A stretch of 46,811 nt of DNA, taken from positions 1-46,811 of the forward strand of contig JAFTXV010000009.1 of NCBI GenBank assembly GCA_017461505.1. Direction: 5' to 3'. Source of the DNA: Paludibacteraceae bacterium. GTDB lineage: Bacteria > Bacteroidota > Bacteroidia > Bacteroidales > Paludibacteraceae. Below the pieces are notes generated by a model. The model made no database searches, was not told the origin of the DNA, and was given only the letters and a program-made list of their open reading frames with translations. Below are positions 17,897 through 26,376 of this stretch, one piece after another; within the stretch, counting starts at the first letter, position 1, and the number at the start of each line of letters is the position of its first letter. A program made the translations under genes and the position numbers.

Positions 17897-18802
17897 TCAA
17901 TCTAAATTCGAAAATCCATTCTGCTTTACATCCTCAATTACTTTCAGTAAGTACTGTCCATATTGGTTCTTCAACATAGGCTGTGCCAACTCACGCATAC
18001 GCTCTTCTGTAATCCATCCTTGGCGGTAAGCAATTCCCTCCAAACATCCTACTTTCAATCCCTGGCGTTTCTCCAAGACCTCAATATAAGTACTTGCCTC
18101 TGATAGCGAATCATGTGTACCTGTGTCCAACCAAGCAAAACCTCGTCCCAGAGTCTGCACCTTCAATTCGCCATCCTTCAAAAACTCCTGATTCACAGTC
18201 GTAATTTCATACTCTCCGCGAGCAGATGGCTTAATGTTGGCAGCCACATCCACCACTTTGTTAGGGTAGAAATACAATCCCACAACCGCATAATTGCTCT
18301 TTGGATTTTGTGGCTTCTCCTCAATACTCAAGCAGTTACCTTCCTTGTCAAACTCTGCTACGCCATAACGCTCTGGATCGCTCACCCAGTAGCCAAATAC
18401 AGTCGCCTTCTTTTCCTCATCAGCCGTGCGAACTGCATCACGAAGCATTTGTGTGAAGCCCGATCCGTGGAAGATATTATCGCCCAAAACCAAACATGCA
18501 CTATCATCACCAATAAACTCTTTGCCAATAGTGAATGCTTGTGCCAAACCGTCTGGTGATGGTTGTTCGGCATAAGTGAAGTTCACGCCATAATCACTAC
18601 CATCACCCAATAGACGCTTAAATCCGGGCAAATCGTATGGCGTTGAGATAATCAATATATCGCGAATACCTGCCAACATCAGCACGCTGATGGGATAATA
18701 CACCATTGGCTTGTCATAAATCGGCATCAACTGCTTGCTAATGCCTTTGGTGATTGGGTACAAACGTGTTCCCGAACCTCCTGCTAATACAATTCCTTTC
18801 AT
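17897..18802 (-). CDS. rfbA: glucose-1-phosphate thymidylyltransferase
   Basis: 301 residues from [18 protein letters not shown]. An in-frame start at 18856 would add 18 Lys/Asn-rich residues and is unlikely. The nucleotide-binding [29 protein letters not shown] and [19 protein letters not shown] motifs identify RmlA. It makes dTDP-glucose from TTP and glucose-1-phosphate. rfbB (dTDP-glucose 4,6-dehydratase), usually in the same cluster, is not in this window. Confidence 0.96.
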   Translation of the reverse strand: MKGIVLAGGSGTRLYPITKGISKQLMPIYDKPMVYYPISVLMLAGIRDILIISTPYDLPGFKRLLGDGSDYGVNFTYAEQPSPDGLAQAFTIGKEFIGDDSACLVLGDNIFHGSGFTQMLRDAVRTADEEKKATVFGYWVSDPERYGVAEFDKEGNCLSIEEKPQNPKSNYAVVGLYFYPNKVVDVAANIKPSARGEYEITTVNQEFLKDGELKVQTLGRGFAWLDTGTHDSLSEASTYIEVLEKRQGLKVGCLEGIAYRQGWITEERMRELAQPMLKNQYGQYLLKVIEDVKQNGFSNLD

Positions 18803-18847
18803 ATTGTGATAATTATTTTTGTCTTTGTTGCCTTTTGTTTTCTTCCT

Positions 18848-18973
18848 ACTTGCCACCTACTTGCCACCTACTTCCATCGGAACCTCATCGGAACCTCATT
18901 GGAACCTCATCGGAACCTCATTGGAACCTTACCGATACTTCACCGTAACTTTACCGTCAGTTCATCGAAGCAT
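18848..18973 (-). repeat. eleven or so 11-bp tandem repeats between ugd and rfbA
   Basis: Strict 11-bp phase from 18848: ACTTGCCACCT twice, then a transition unit, then CATCGGAACCT or CATTGGAACCT five times (18875-18929), then decayed units TACCGATACTT, CACCGTAACTT, TACCGTCAGTT and CATCGAAGCAT to 18973. On the coding strand the core reads AGGTTCCGATG. It begins 12 bases after the ugd stop and fills most of the 183-base spacer. Confidence 0.92.
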
Positions 18974-18985
18974 CTAGCTACTTTC

Positions 18986-20224
18986 CTAATCCCTTCTAAA
19001 GATGTCTCTAGTATAAACTTTCTCTTTCACATCTTCCAAACATGCATCATAGCGATTGGCAATTATCGCTTGTGACTGTTGTTTGAATTTCTCTAGATCA
19101 TTGACTACCAACGAACCAAAGAACGTTGTGCCATCGGGTAGGGTGGGCTCATAAATAATCACCTGTGCCCCTTTTGCTTTCACACGCTTCATGATTCCTT
19201 GAATGCTTGACTGCCTAAAGTTATCCGAGTTTGACTTCATAGTCAATCTATATACACCGATCACGCACGCATGTTCTTCTCTTGCATTGTATTGACCATT
19301 GTTATAGTAGTCATAATATCCAGCTTTCGCCAATACACGATCCGCAATGAAGTCCTTTCTTGTACGGTTACTCTCCACAATTGCTTCAATCAAATTCTCG
19401 GGCACGTCTTGATAGTTCGCTAATAACTGCTTAGTATCCTTGGGCAAACAATAGCCGCCATAACCAAACGATGGGTTATTGTAGTGTGTACCAATACGTG
19501 GATCTAGACATACGCCGTTGATAATAGATTGTGTGTCAAGTCCTTTCATCTCGGCATAGGTGTCCAACTCATTGAAATAACTCACTCGCAACGCCAAATA
19601 GGTGTTAGCAAACAACTTCACAGCCTCAGCTTCTGTAAAGCCCATAAACAATGTCTCTACATCAGGTTTGAGTGCTCCTTCTTGTAATAGTCCCGCAAAC
19701 TTCTTTGCTGCATTAACCAAGCGCTCGTCCTTCAAATCTGTACCCACGATGATTCGCGATGGGTACAAGTTATCATACAGCGCCTTGCTCTCGCGCAAAA
19801 ACTCAGGGGAGAACAAGATATTCTCAGTGTCAAACTTCTTACGCACACTCTCCGTGTACCCTACAGGAATAGTGGACTTTATCACCATAATAGCTTTCGG
19901 ATTGACACGCAAAACCAACTCAATGACTGACTCTACAGCAGAGGTGTCAAAGTAGTTCTTTTGGCTGTCGTAGTTTGTAGGTGCAGCAATCACCACAAAC
20001 TCAGCCTCTCTATACGCCATCTCAGCATCCAACGTGGCTGTCAAATCCAACTCCTTTTCCGCAAAGTACTTCTCAATATACTCATCCTGAATAGGCGACT
20101 GACGACGATTAATCATCTCAACCTTTTCGGGGACAATATCCACGGCCAACACCTTATGATGCTGTGCCAACAAAGTTGCCATCGACAATCCTACATATCC
20201 TGTTCCTGCTACTGCTATAACCAT
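18986..20224 (-). CDS. ugd: UDP-glucose 6-dehydrogenase
   Basis: 412 residues, single-chain UDP-glucose dehydrogenase type. NAD motif [12 protein letters not shown] at the start, [20 protein letters not shown], and the catalytic Cys region [18 protein letters not shown] characteristic of Ugd. It oxidises UDP-glucose to UDP-glucuronate, a building block of acidic capsules. About 25 residues longer than the enterobacterial form, mostly at the C-terminus. Lies between a second dehydrogenase gene and the 11-bp repeat array. Confidence 0.93.
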   Translation of the reverse strand: MVIAVAGTGYVGLSMATLLAQHHKVLAVDIVPEKVEMINRRQSPIQDEYIEKYFAEKELDLTATLDAEMAYREAEFVVIAAPTNYDSQKNYFDTSAVESVIELVLRVNPKAIMVIKSTIPVGYTESVRKKFDTENILFSPEFLRESKALYDNLYPSRIIVGTDLKDERLVNAAKKFAGLLQEGALKPDVETLFMGFTEAEAVKLFANTYLALRVSYFNELDTYAEMKGLDTQSIINGVCLDPRIGTHYNNPSFGYGGYCLPKDTKQLLANYQDVPENLIEAIVESNRTRKDFIADRVLAKAGYYDYYNNGQYNAREEHACVIGVYRLTMKSNSDNFRQSSIQGIMKRVKAKGAQVIIYEPTLPDGTTFFGSLVVNDLEKFKQQSQAIIANRYDACLEDVKEKVYTRDIFRRD

Positions 20225-20254
20225 GATTCCTAATTCAAAATTCTTAATTCACAA
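20225..20254. repeat. AT-rich spacer with ATTC/AATTC repeats
   Basis: On the minus strand the 30-base spacer carries GAATTAAGAATTTTGAATTA, an imperfect 9-10-bp repetition of GAATTA/GAATTT. Intergenic filler of a kind often seen in this phylum. No signal recognised in it. Confidence 0.45.
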
Positions 20255-21550
20255 TTACAACCTTCCGTCTACCAAATCGCGATCTACAAAATCTTTCACA
20301 TCAAAGATAACCGCGTTCATATCTTTGTATTTCTTGAAGTCGAAAGTCTTAAATTGATTATGGCTAACGCACGCAATAATTGCGGCATATTCTTTATCTG
20401 GATCAATTGCAGCAATCAACTCTTTGCCATACTCGTGCTTAACGACTTCTGCACTTGCCCATGGATCGTAAATATCCACTTTGCAACCAAATTCTTCCAA
20501 CTCATCCACAATACCAATTACCTTTGTATTGCGGCAGTCGGGGCAGTTCTCTTTGAAGGTTACACCCAAAATCAAAACATTAGCATCTTTAATCTTATGA
20601 TCCTTCTGAATCATCAGTTTTAGCACCTTATCTGCGATAAACTTCGCTATCGAGTTGTTTACTGCACGACCTGAAAGGATTACTTGTGGATCGTATCCCA
20701 ACGATTTTGCTTTGTGTGCCAAGTAGTATGGATCTACAGATATACAGTGTCCACCTACCAGACCGGGACGGTATTTCAAGAAGTTCCATTTGCTACCTGC
20801 TGCCTCAATTACATCGTTTGTGTCAATACCCACGCGGTCGCAAATCAATGCCAATTCGTTCATAAACGAGATATTCACATCTCGCTGGCTATTCTCCACC
20901 GCCTTTGCTGCTTCTGCCACCTTCATGTTGGGGGCTTTGTGGGTGCCATTCTCCAAAATAGAGTTATACAACGCATCTACCAAGTCTGCTATCTCTGGTG
21001 TTGAACCCGAAGTAATCTTCTTAATCTTAGTCAAGGTATTTACCTTGTCACCTGGATTGATGCGCTCAGGGGAGTATCCGCAATAGAAATCCTCATTGAA
21101 CTTCAATCCACTATACTTCTCCAATACAGGCACGCAGTCTTCTTCCGTGCAACCAGGATAAACGGTTGATTCATAGATGACCAAGTCACCTTTCTGCAAA
21201 GTCTTGCCAATAGTCTCACTTGCCTTCAATAATGGTGTGAGATCGGGGTTATTGAAACGGTCAATTGGAGTCGGCACTGTCACGATGTAGGTGTTCACTT
21301 GCTTCAGATCCTCTAGATTGCTAGTGAAGGTGAGCCCAACCTTCTTAGTGCTCTCATATGCATCGCGTGCCTGTTTCATACCTACAAGGTCAGCTTCCAA
21401 GGTGTGATCCTCGCCACGATTCAGCTCATCTACGCGAGCTTGGTAGATGTCAAAACCAATTACGCGGTACTTCTTGCCATATTCAATCGCCAATGGCAAG
21501 CCTACATAACCCAGTCCAATGACTGCAATTACTCTGTCGTTCAAATTCAT
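20255..21550 (-). CDS. UDP-N-acetyl-hexosamine 6-dehydrogenase (WbpA/WbpO/TviB type)
   Basis: 431 residues from MNLNDRVIAVIGLGYVGLPLA. A longer in-frame start at 21625 would place coding sequence over the promoter and is rejected. Motifs: GFDIYQARVDELNRGEDHTLE, YESTVYPGCTEEDCVPVLE, YSPERINPGDK, and the catalytic Cys in GLVGGHCISVDPYYLAHKA. This branch oxidises UDP-GlcNAc, UDP-GalNAc or UDP-ManNAc at C6 to the uronate; which one cannot be decided here. First gene of the leftward polysaccharide operon. Confidence 0.92.
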   Translation of the reverse strand: MNLNDRVIAVIGLGYVGLPLAIEYGKKYRVIGFDIYQARVDELNRGEDHTLEADLVGMKQARDAYESTKKVGLTFTSNLEDLKQVNTYIVTVPTPIDRFNNPDLTPLLKASETIGKTLQKGDLVIYESTVYPGCTEEDCVPVLEKYSGLKFNEDFYCGYSPERINPGDKVNTLTKIKKITSGSTPEIADLVDALYNSILENGTHKAPNMKVAEAAKAVENSQRDVNISFMNELALICDRVGIDTNDVIEAAGSKWNFLKYRPGLVGGHCISVDPYYLAHKAKSLGYDPQVILSGRAVNNSIAKFIADKVLKLMIQKDHKIKDANVLILGVTFKENCPDCRNTKVIGIVDELEEFGCKVDIYDPWASAEVVKHEYGKELIAAIDPDKEYAAIIACVSHNQFKTFDFKKYKDMNAVIFDVKDFVDRDLVDGRL

Positions 21551-21614
21551 GATTTGTATAGTATTGTTATTATTATTCACGTTTTTATTTGGCGCACTCA
21601 GCCATATTAGCCCA

Positions 21615-21646
21615 CAAAGGTACAACTTATTTTTTATTTATACAAA
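21615..21646 (-). promoter_or_regulatory. main promoter of the polysaccharide operon
   Basis: Minus strand TTTG (21646-21643), 20 bases, TACCTTTG (21622-21615), a full match to the Bacteroides consensus. The start codon of the first dehydrogenase is 64 bases downstream, leaving a leader of about 55-60 bases without a clear riboswitch or attenuator. Confidence 0.88.
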
Positions 21647-21713
21647 TAAAAAGGTGTTTTTCTTTAAAAAGTAGCTTTTGGGACTGTTTTTTGTTATTAT
21701 TATATAATAAAGC

Positions 21714-21744
21714 TTGCGCGTTTGATTTTTTTGTTGTACTTTTG
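21714..21744 (+). promoter_or_regulatory. divergent promoter for the DUF2723 gene
   Basis: TTG (21714-21716), 20 bases, TACTTTTG (21737-21744), 51 bases upstream of the ATG at 21796. It is divergent from the polysaccharide promoter, with about 70 AT-rich bases in between. Confidence 0.75.
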
Positions 21745-21795
21745 TGCTCTAATTTGGCTAGAAATGGCTTTGCTAAAAAATAACAGAACATATTT

Positions 21796-24700
21796 ATGAA
21801 AAATTTCAAACTTTGGAATAGGATTTGCGGATGGCTAGTATTTGCTATTGCCGCTGCAACCTACCTTTTGACGATGGAGCCTACAGCATCTTTTTGGGAC
21901 TGTGGCGAGTTTATTGTAAGTGCGCATAAGTTAGACGTAGGTCACCCACCTGGGGCACCATTCTTTATGCTTCTCGGACATTTCTTCTCGCTCTTTGCTA
22001 GCGACACTGCTCATGTAGCGATGTGCGTGAATGCCCTTTCTGCATTGGCTTCTGCCTTCACTATCCTCTTCCTCTTCTGGACAATCACAGCCCTCGGACG
22101 CAAGTTGGTAAAGCCAGCTTCATCACCTATTGCCTCTTCGCCTTATAGCCTCACTCAAGGTATCGCTCTCCTCGGTGCGGGTGCAGTAGGAGCGTTGGCA
22201 TACACCTTCTCCGATACGTTCTGGTTCTCAGCCGTGGAAGGTGAGGTATATGCTCTCTCATCCCTTTTTACGGCGGTGGTCTTCTGGCTTATCCTCAAAT
22301 GGGACGAACATGCTGACGAGGAAGGATCGGATAAGTGGCTGATTCTCATTGCTTACCTGATGGGCTTAAGTATTGGTACCCACTTGCTCAACCTCCTTAC
22401 TATTCCAGCTATTGTGTTGGTGTACTACTTCCGTCGCCACCAATTCTCTTGGAAGGGTGTAGCGGGTGCCTTTGGTATTTCTGTTGCTATCTTGGCAGTC
22501 ATCTTGTACGGCATTATTCCTGGTGTACCTACTATCGCTGGTTGGTTTGAACTCCTGTTTACCAATACTTTAGGTTGTCCATTCAATACAGGTTTGGCTA
22601 TCTATCTTGTTCTCATGGCTGCGGCACTTGCTTGGGCTATTTGGGAAACGTACCAAGTCATTGACCAAGAGACTACCATCAATACCCGCACCATCATTTC
22701 CTTTGTTTTGGCAATGGCGCTATCAGGCGTACCATTTATCAAGGAAAGTGCTGTGATTGGTATCTTGCTGATTATCACGATGTTGATTGTTCTTTTTGTC
22801 AAGAAAGATGTTATTCCTGCGCGTTGGCTCAATACTATTGCGATAATGGTGACAGTAGTGGTGATTGGCTATGCTAGCTACGCAGCTATTGTCATTCGTT
22901 CAATGGCGGACACTCCTATGGATCAAAACTCTCCAGACAATGTGTTCTCACTCAAATATTACCTCAACCGTGAGCAGTATGGTGACACCCCTCTTTTCTA
23001 TGGTCAGACGTACAATGCCCCTGTAAAACTCGAAGTGAAGGGCAATATGTGTATTCCTGTAGAGAAGAAAGGACATGCGCAATACGCACCTGCGCCTAAG
23101 GTAGATGGAGAGAAAGACCGCTATGTCGTAACGGGTTATAAGACTAGTTACGAGTTTATGGATGAGTTCAAAATGCTCTTCCCTCGTATGCACTCTTCGC
23201 AAGGCCACCATGTGGATGCGTATAAGTCTTGGGCGGATGTAAAAGGCAAGCGTATTCGCTACGATTACTGCGGGCAAAAGAAAACAGAGTATTGTCCTAC
23301 CTTTGGCGAAAATCTACGTTTCTTCTTCCGTTACCAAGTCAACTTCATGTATTGGCGTTACTTTATGTGGAACTTTGCTGGACGTCAAAACGATATCCAA
23401 TCGCATGGCGATCTCACCAAAGGCAACTGGATTTCAGGTATTCCATTCATTGATAACGCAATGCTGGGCGACCAATCTAAACTTCCATCAGAACTCCGTG
23501 AAAATAAGGGACATAATGTATATTATTTCCTCCCACTTATCCTCGGTCTGATTGGTTTGTTCTGGCAATTGAGTAAACGTCAGAACGAGGGTAAGAACAA
23601 AGAAGGCTACCGCTCTTTTGCAATCGTCTTCCTCCTGTTCTTCCTCACTGGTTTGGCGATTGTTGTGTACCTCAATCAAACACCTTATCAACCACGCGAG
23701 CGCGACTACGCATACGCGGGCTCGTTCTATGCCTTCTGTATTTGGATTGGCATAGGCGTGATGGCTATTATAGATATGTTTAATCAGGCAGTGAAGAACG
23801 AGAAAGCGCGTACTGCCGTAGCTGCGGCTGCTGTACTTGTAACCATGTTAGTGCCTGCGCAAATGGCTTCACAAAACTGGGATGACCACGATAGATCTAA
23901 TCGCTATGCAGCCCGTGACTTCGGTGCTAACTACTTGAAATCCTGCGATGAAGAGGCAATCATCTTCTGCAATGGCGACAACGATACCTTCCCTCTCTGG
24001 TACAATATCGAGGTAGAGGAAGAGCGTAATGATGTACGTGCTTGCAACCTATCATACCTCCAAACCGATTGGTATATTAGCCAAATGAAGCGACCATATT
24101 ACAATTCGCCTGCATTGCCAATCTCATGGGATGAGAAGGACTATATGCCGGGCAAAAACGAAGTGGTATGGGTGGAAAATCGTCTCAATGCACCGCTCGA
24201 AGTCAAGAAGGCATTCCAGTTCTTGCATTCTACCGATCCACGAACCAAACGCGATGGCGAGGGATATATTCCTAGCGACCAACTCTATGTGCTTTCTCCT
24301 GATGGTCAGCAGATTCCATTAAAGAAGGCCAAACGCTTCACACGCTCGGAGATGATGGTGATGGAGATGCTCTCTACCAACGAATGGAAACGCCCGTTCT
24401 ACTTTGCCGTCACTATTGGCAATGACTATCACCTCGGGCTTGACCCTTATTTGGAGCTTACAGGTTTGGCATATCGTATCACTCCTGAGCGTAGTAAGGA
24501 TGGTCGTCCACGCGTGAACACCGAAGTGATGTACGACAATATGCTGCATAAGTTCAAATATGGTAATATGAACGTGCCCGGTATCTATATCGATGAGAAT
24601 ACCATGCGTATGTGCCGTACCCACCGTATGATGTTCTTCGAGCTCATCGAGGCGCTCTACAACGAGGGCAAACGTGATAAGTGTTTGGAAGTCTTGGACT

Positions 24701-25008
24701 TTGCTGAAGAGGTGTTGCCAGGTTATAATATCCCATACGACTATACGTCTGCTTCTATGGCGCAATATTACTACCAATTGGGCGAAATCGAAAAGGGTAA
24801 TGCCATTATGACTAAAGTGGCTGATACATGTGCAGAGTATTTGATGTGGGGGGCTAGCCTCGACAAAGATAATCGTGATGCGGCACAATCCACTTTGGGA
24901 CACCAATCTGCTATTTTGGGTTACGTACTTCAAACATTAGAGCGTTACCAACAAAAGGATTTGTTCAACCAATACTACGATATCTATGCACAATATGCAA
25001 GTCGATAA
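21796..25008 (+). CDS. DUF2723 integral-membrane glycosyltransferase (PMT-like)
   Basis: 1070 residues. The N-terminal 600 residues hold about twelve hydrophobic segments. The first periplasmic loop has MEPTASFWDCGEFI with Asp35 and Glu38, the acidic motif expected of GT-C enzymes that use lipid-phosphate sugars, followed by GHPPGAPFFMLLGH. Residues about 640-1070 are soluble with NGDNDTFPLWY and a helical, TPR-like end. PF11028 (DUF2723) members are viewed as protein O-mannosyltransferase relatives. A polyprenyl-phosphate mannose synthase is encoded 2.5 kb away, a possible donor source. Residues about 108-120 (SSPIASSPYSLTQ) look like a repeat-derived insertion. Confidence 0.85.
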   Translation: MKNFKLWNRICGWLVFAIAAATYLLTMEPTASFWDCGEFIVSAHKLDVGHPPGAPFFMLLGHFFSLFASDTAHVAMCVNALSALASAFTILFLFWTITALGRKLVKPASSPIASSPYSLTQGIALLGAGAVGALAYTFSDTFWFSAVEGEVYALSSLFTAVVFWLILKWDEHADEEGSDKWLILIAYLMGLSIGTHLLNLLTIPAIVLVYYFRRHQFSWKGVAGAFGISVAILAVILYGIIPGVPTIAGWFELLFTNTLGCPFNTGLAIYLVLMAAALAWAIWETYQVIDQETTINTRTIISFVLAMALSGVPFIKESAVIGILLIITMLIVLFVKKDVIPARWLNTIAIMVTVVVIGYASYAAIVIRSMADTPMDQNSPDNVFSLKYYLNREQYGDTPLFYGQTYNAPVKLEVKGNMCIPVEKKGHAQYAPAPKVDGEKDRYVVTGYKTSYEFMDEFKMLFPRMHSSQGHHVDAYKSWADVKGKRIRYDYCGQKKTEYCPTFGENLRFFFRYQVNFMYWRYFMWNFAGRQNDIQSHGDLTKGNWISGIPFIDNAMLGDQSKLPSELRENKGHNVYYFLPLILGLIGLFWQLSKRQNEGKNKEGYRSFAIVFLLFFLTGLAIVVYLNQTPYQPRERDYAYAGSFYAFCIWIGIGVMAIIDMFNQAVKNEKARTAVAAAAVLVTMLVPAQMASQNWDDHDRSNRYAARDFGANYLKSCDEEAIIFCNGDNDTFPLWYNIEVEEERNDVRACNLSYLQTDWYISQMKRPYYNSPALPISWDEKDYMPGKNEVVWVENRLNAPLEVKKAFQFLHSTDPRTKRDGEGYIPSDQLYVLSPDGQQIPLKKAKRFTRSEMMVMEMLSTNEWKRPFYFAVTIGNDYHLGLDPYLELTGLAYRITPERSKDGRPRVNTEVMYDNMLHKFKYGNMNVPGIYIDENTMRMCRTHRMMFFELIEALYNEGKRDKCLEVLDFAEEVLPGYNIPYDYTSASMAQYYYQLGEIEKGNAIMTKVADTCAEYLMWGASLDKDNRDAAQSTLGHQSAILGYVLQTLERYQQKDLFNQYYDIYAQYASR
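22122..22155 (+). repeat. possible repeat-derived insertion, SPIASSPYSL type
   Basis: The DNA reads TCACCTATTGCCTCTTCGCC and then TTATAGCCTCACT, in frame, in a cytoplasmic or periplasmic loop of the DUF2723 protein. A related run with CGCCTAT and ATAGCCT blocks lies in the MBOAT gene (30351-30397). Similarity is short, so confidence is moderate. Confidence 0.4.
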
Positions 25009-26305
25009 AATTCCTGTTTTGCTGCTCACGGGCTACCTTGGAAGCGGCAAAACAACTCTTCTTAATCGTATCCTCTCCAATCGGAAGGGGATACGATTTG
25101 CTGTGATAGTCAATGATATAGGCGAAGTGAATATCGATGCAGAACTTATCCAAAAGGGTGGAGTAGTAGCGCAACAAGATGATAACCTGATTGCCCTACA
25201 AAATGGCTGTATCTGCTGTTCACTGAAGATGGATTTGATTCAACAACTCCGTGACCTCTGCACTGCCACCTTTGAAACTGCTGAAAATTCGAAGCAACAC
25301 TTCGATTATATCGTCATCGAAGCATCGGGTATCTGCGAACCAGCACCTATCGCGCAGACGATTTGCTCATATAGGCAGATGGTGCCTGCTACTTCTTCCA
25401 CCCTTCAGGGGGGATTGAGGGGGGCTTCTATCCCTAAACTGGATGCTGTCGTGACGGTAGTAGATGCACTTCGTCTGCGCGATGAGTTCTTAGAAACATT
25501 ATCAGGTGTTGGGAGTCACGACTCGGGAATAGAATCGGAGAATCTCGCTTCACTCGTGATCAACCAAATTGAATTCTGCAATCTCATTCTGCTGAATAAG
25601 TCAAGCGAAGTGAGTGAGGAAGAGTTAGCGCATATTCGTACTATCATTCGTGCTATTCAACCTAAAGCCAAGATCATCGATTGCGATTATTGCGATGTGC
25701 CTTTCTCTGAAATCCTTGATACCGATCTCTTCGTGTTTGACGAAGTAGCCACTTCTGCCACTTGGATTCAGAAGGTAGAAGGCGACATAGAAGAAGAGCA
25801 CGACCACCATCACCACCACGAACACCATCATCATGAACATGGCGAGCAATGCCACTGCCACGAGCATCACCATGGCCACGAGCATGAGTGTGATGATCCT
25901 CATTGTTGTTGCCATCATCATCACCACAATCATGGTGATGAGTATGGTATTTCTACCTTCGTGTACTATCGTCGTGAGCCTTTTAGTCTAAATCGTTTTG
26001 ATGAGTTTGTAGCACGCCATTGGGACAAGGGTATCATCCGTTGCAAGGGTATGTGCTATTTTGAGGAGGAGTATGATATGTGCTATCTCTTTGAGCAGGC
26101 AGGTAAACAGTTTGACCTCAAGCAGGCAGGCGCTTTCTATGCCACAATGCCTCAGGAAGAACTCATGCAGATGATGGCGCAAGATCCTATGCTGCAACGC
26201 GACTGGGATGAACGTTATGGCGACCGCATGCAGAAGCTTGTCTTTATCGGTCAAAACCTTGACCGTCACGCCATCGAGCGCGCTCTAGATGACTGTCTGG
26301 TTTAA
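24986..26305 (+). CDS. COG0523 (CobW/ZNG1) GTPase metallochaperone with His-rich segment
   Basis: 439 residues (430 if starting at Met4, 24995). Walker A GYLGSGKTT (16-24), the family metal motif CxCC in NGCICCSLK (Cys75, Cys77, Cys78), DAVVTVVDALR, and NKSS in place of NKxD. Residues about 266-322 are a His/Cys/Asp/Glu-rich stretch with many HH runs and DPHCCCHH, a likely Zn or Ni store. CobW_C domain follows (about 325-435). These GTPases deliver metal, most often zinc, to client enzymes. Starts 14-23 bases inside the DUF2723 gene. Residues about 138-150 (STLQGGLRGASIP) look like a repeat-derived insertion. Confidence 0.9.
   Translation: MHNMQVDKIPVLLLTGYLGSGKTTLLNRILSNRKGIRFAVIVNDIGEVNIDAELIQKGGVVAQQDDNLIALQNGCICCSLKMDLIQQLRDLCTATFETAENSKQHFDYIVIEASGICEPAPIAQTICSYRQMVPATSSTLQGGLRGASIPKLDAVVTVVDALRLRDEFLETLSGVGSHDSGIESENLASLVINQIEFCNLILLNKSSEVSEEELAHIRTIIRAIQPKAKIIDCDYCDVPFSEILDTDLFVFDEVATSATWIQKVEGDIEEEHDHHHHHEHHHHEHGEQCHCHEHHHGHEHECDDPHCCCHHHHHNHGDEYGISTFVYYRREPFSLNRFDEFVARHWDKGIIRCKGMCYFEEEYDMCYLFEQAGKQFDLKQAGAFYATMPQEELMQMMAQDPMLQRDWDERYGDRMQKLVFIGQNLDRHAIERALDDCLV
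25400..25430 (+). repeat. G-rich palindromic repeat inside the COG0523 gene
   Basis: CCCTTCAGGGGGGATTGAGG followed by GGGGCTTC, in frame, encoding LQGGLRGAS. CCCT and AGGG can pair. Related in composition to the element in coaE (29601-29633), which carries AGAAGGGG/CCCCTTC arms and a GGGGTTGGGGG run. Confidence 0.55.
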
Positions 26306-26317
26306 AACCTTTAGAAC
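26301..26317 (+). repeat. 17-base repeat shared with the MBOAT-coaE spacer
   Basis: TTTAAAACCTTTAGAAC here is identical, on the opposite strand, to 29943-29959. Both are followed a short distance on by CTTCAAC (26336-26342 and 29935-29941). Here an extra AGCGAAGCGCTTAGAACC is present between the two parts. Confidence 0.7.
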
Positions 26318-26350
26318 AGCGAAGCGCTTAGAACCCTTCAACTAAAAAAT

Positions 26351-26376
26351 AATAGCTCGCTAATCAGCGGGCTATT
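26351..26376. terminator. terminator between convergent genes
   Basis: AATAGCTCGCT (26351-26361) pairs with AGCGGGCTATT (26366-26376) with one G-T wobble around AATC. It is preceded by A6 and followed by AATTTTT, so it can serve both the COG0523 gene and the M23 gene, whose stop codon lies inside it. Confidence 0.8.

Noticed and set aside
18754-19075. two plus-strand frames rich in SEPHRNLIGT peptides
   Set aside because: They arise only from the 11-bp tandem repeat read through; no start signals and no homologous fold.
21551-21625. 25-residue N-terminal extension of the hexosamine dehydrogenase
   Set aside because: It covers the -7 box at 21615-21622 and is Asn-rich, low-complexity sequence.
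24319-24933. 204-residue open frame on the minus strand
   Set aside because: Antisense to the C-terminal domain of the DUF2723 gene, with no ribosome site or promoter and a composition typical of a complementary-strand reading.
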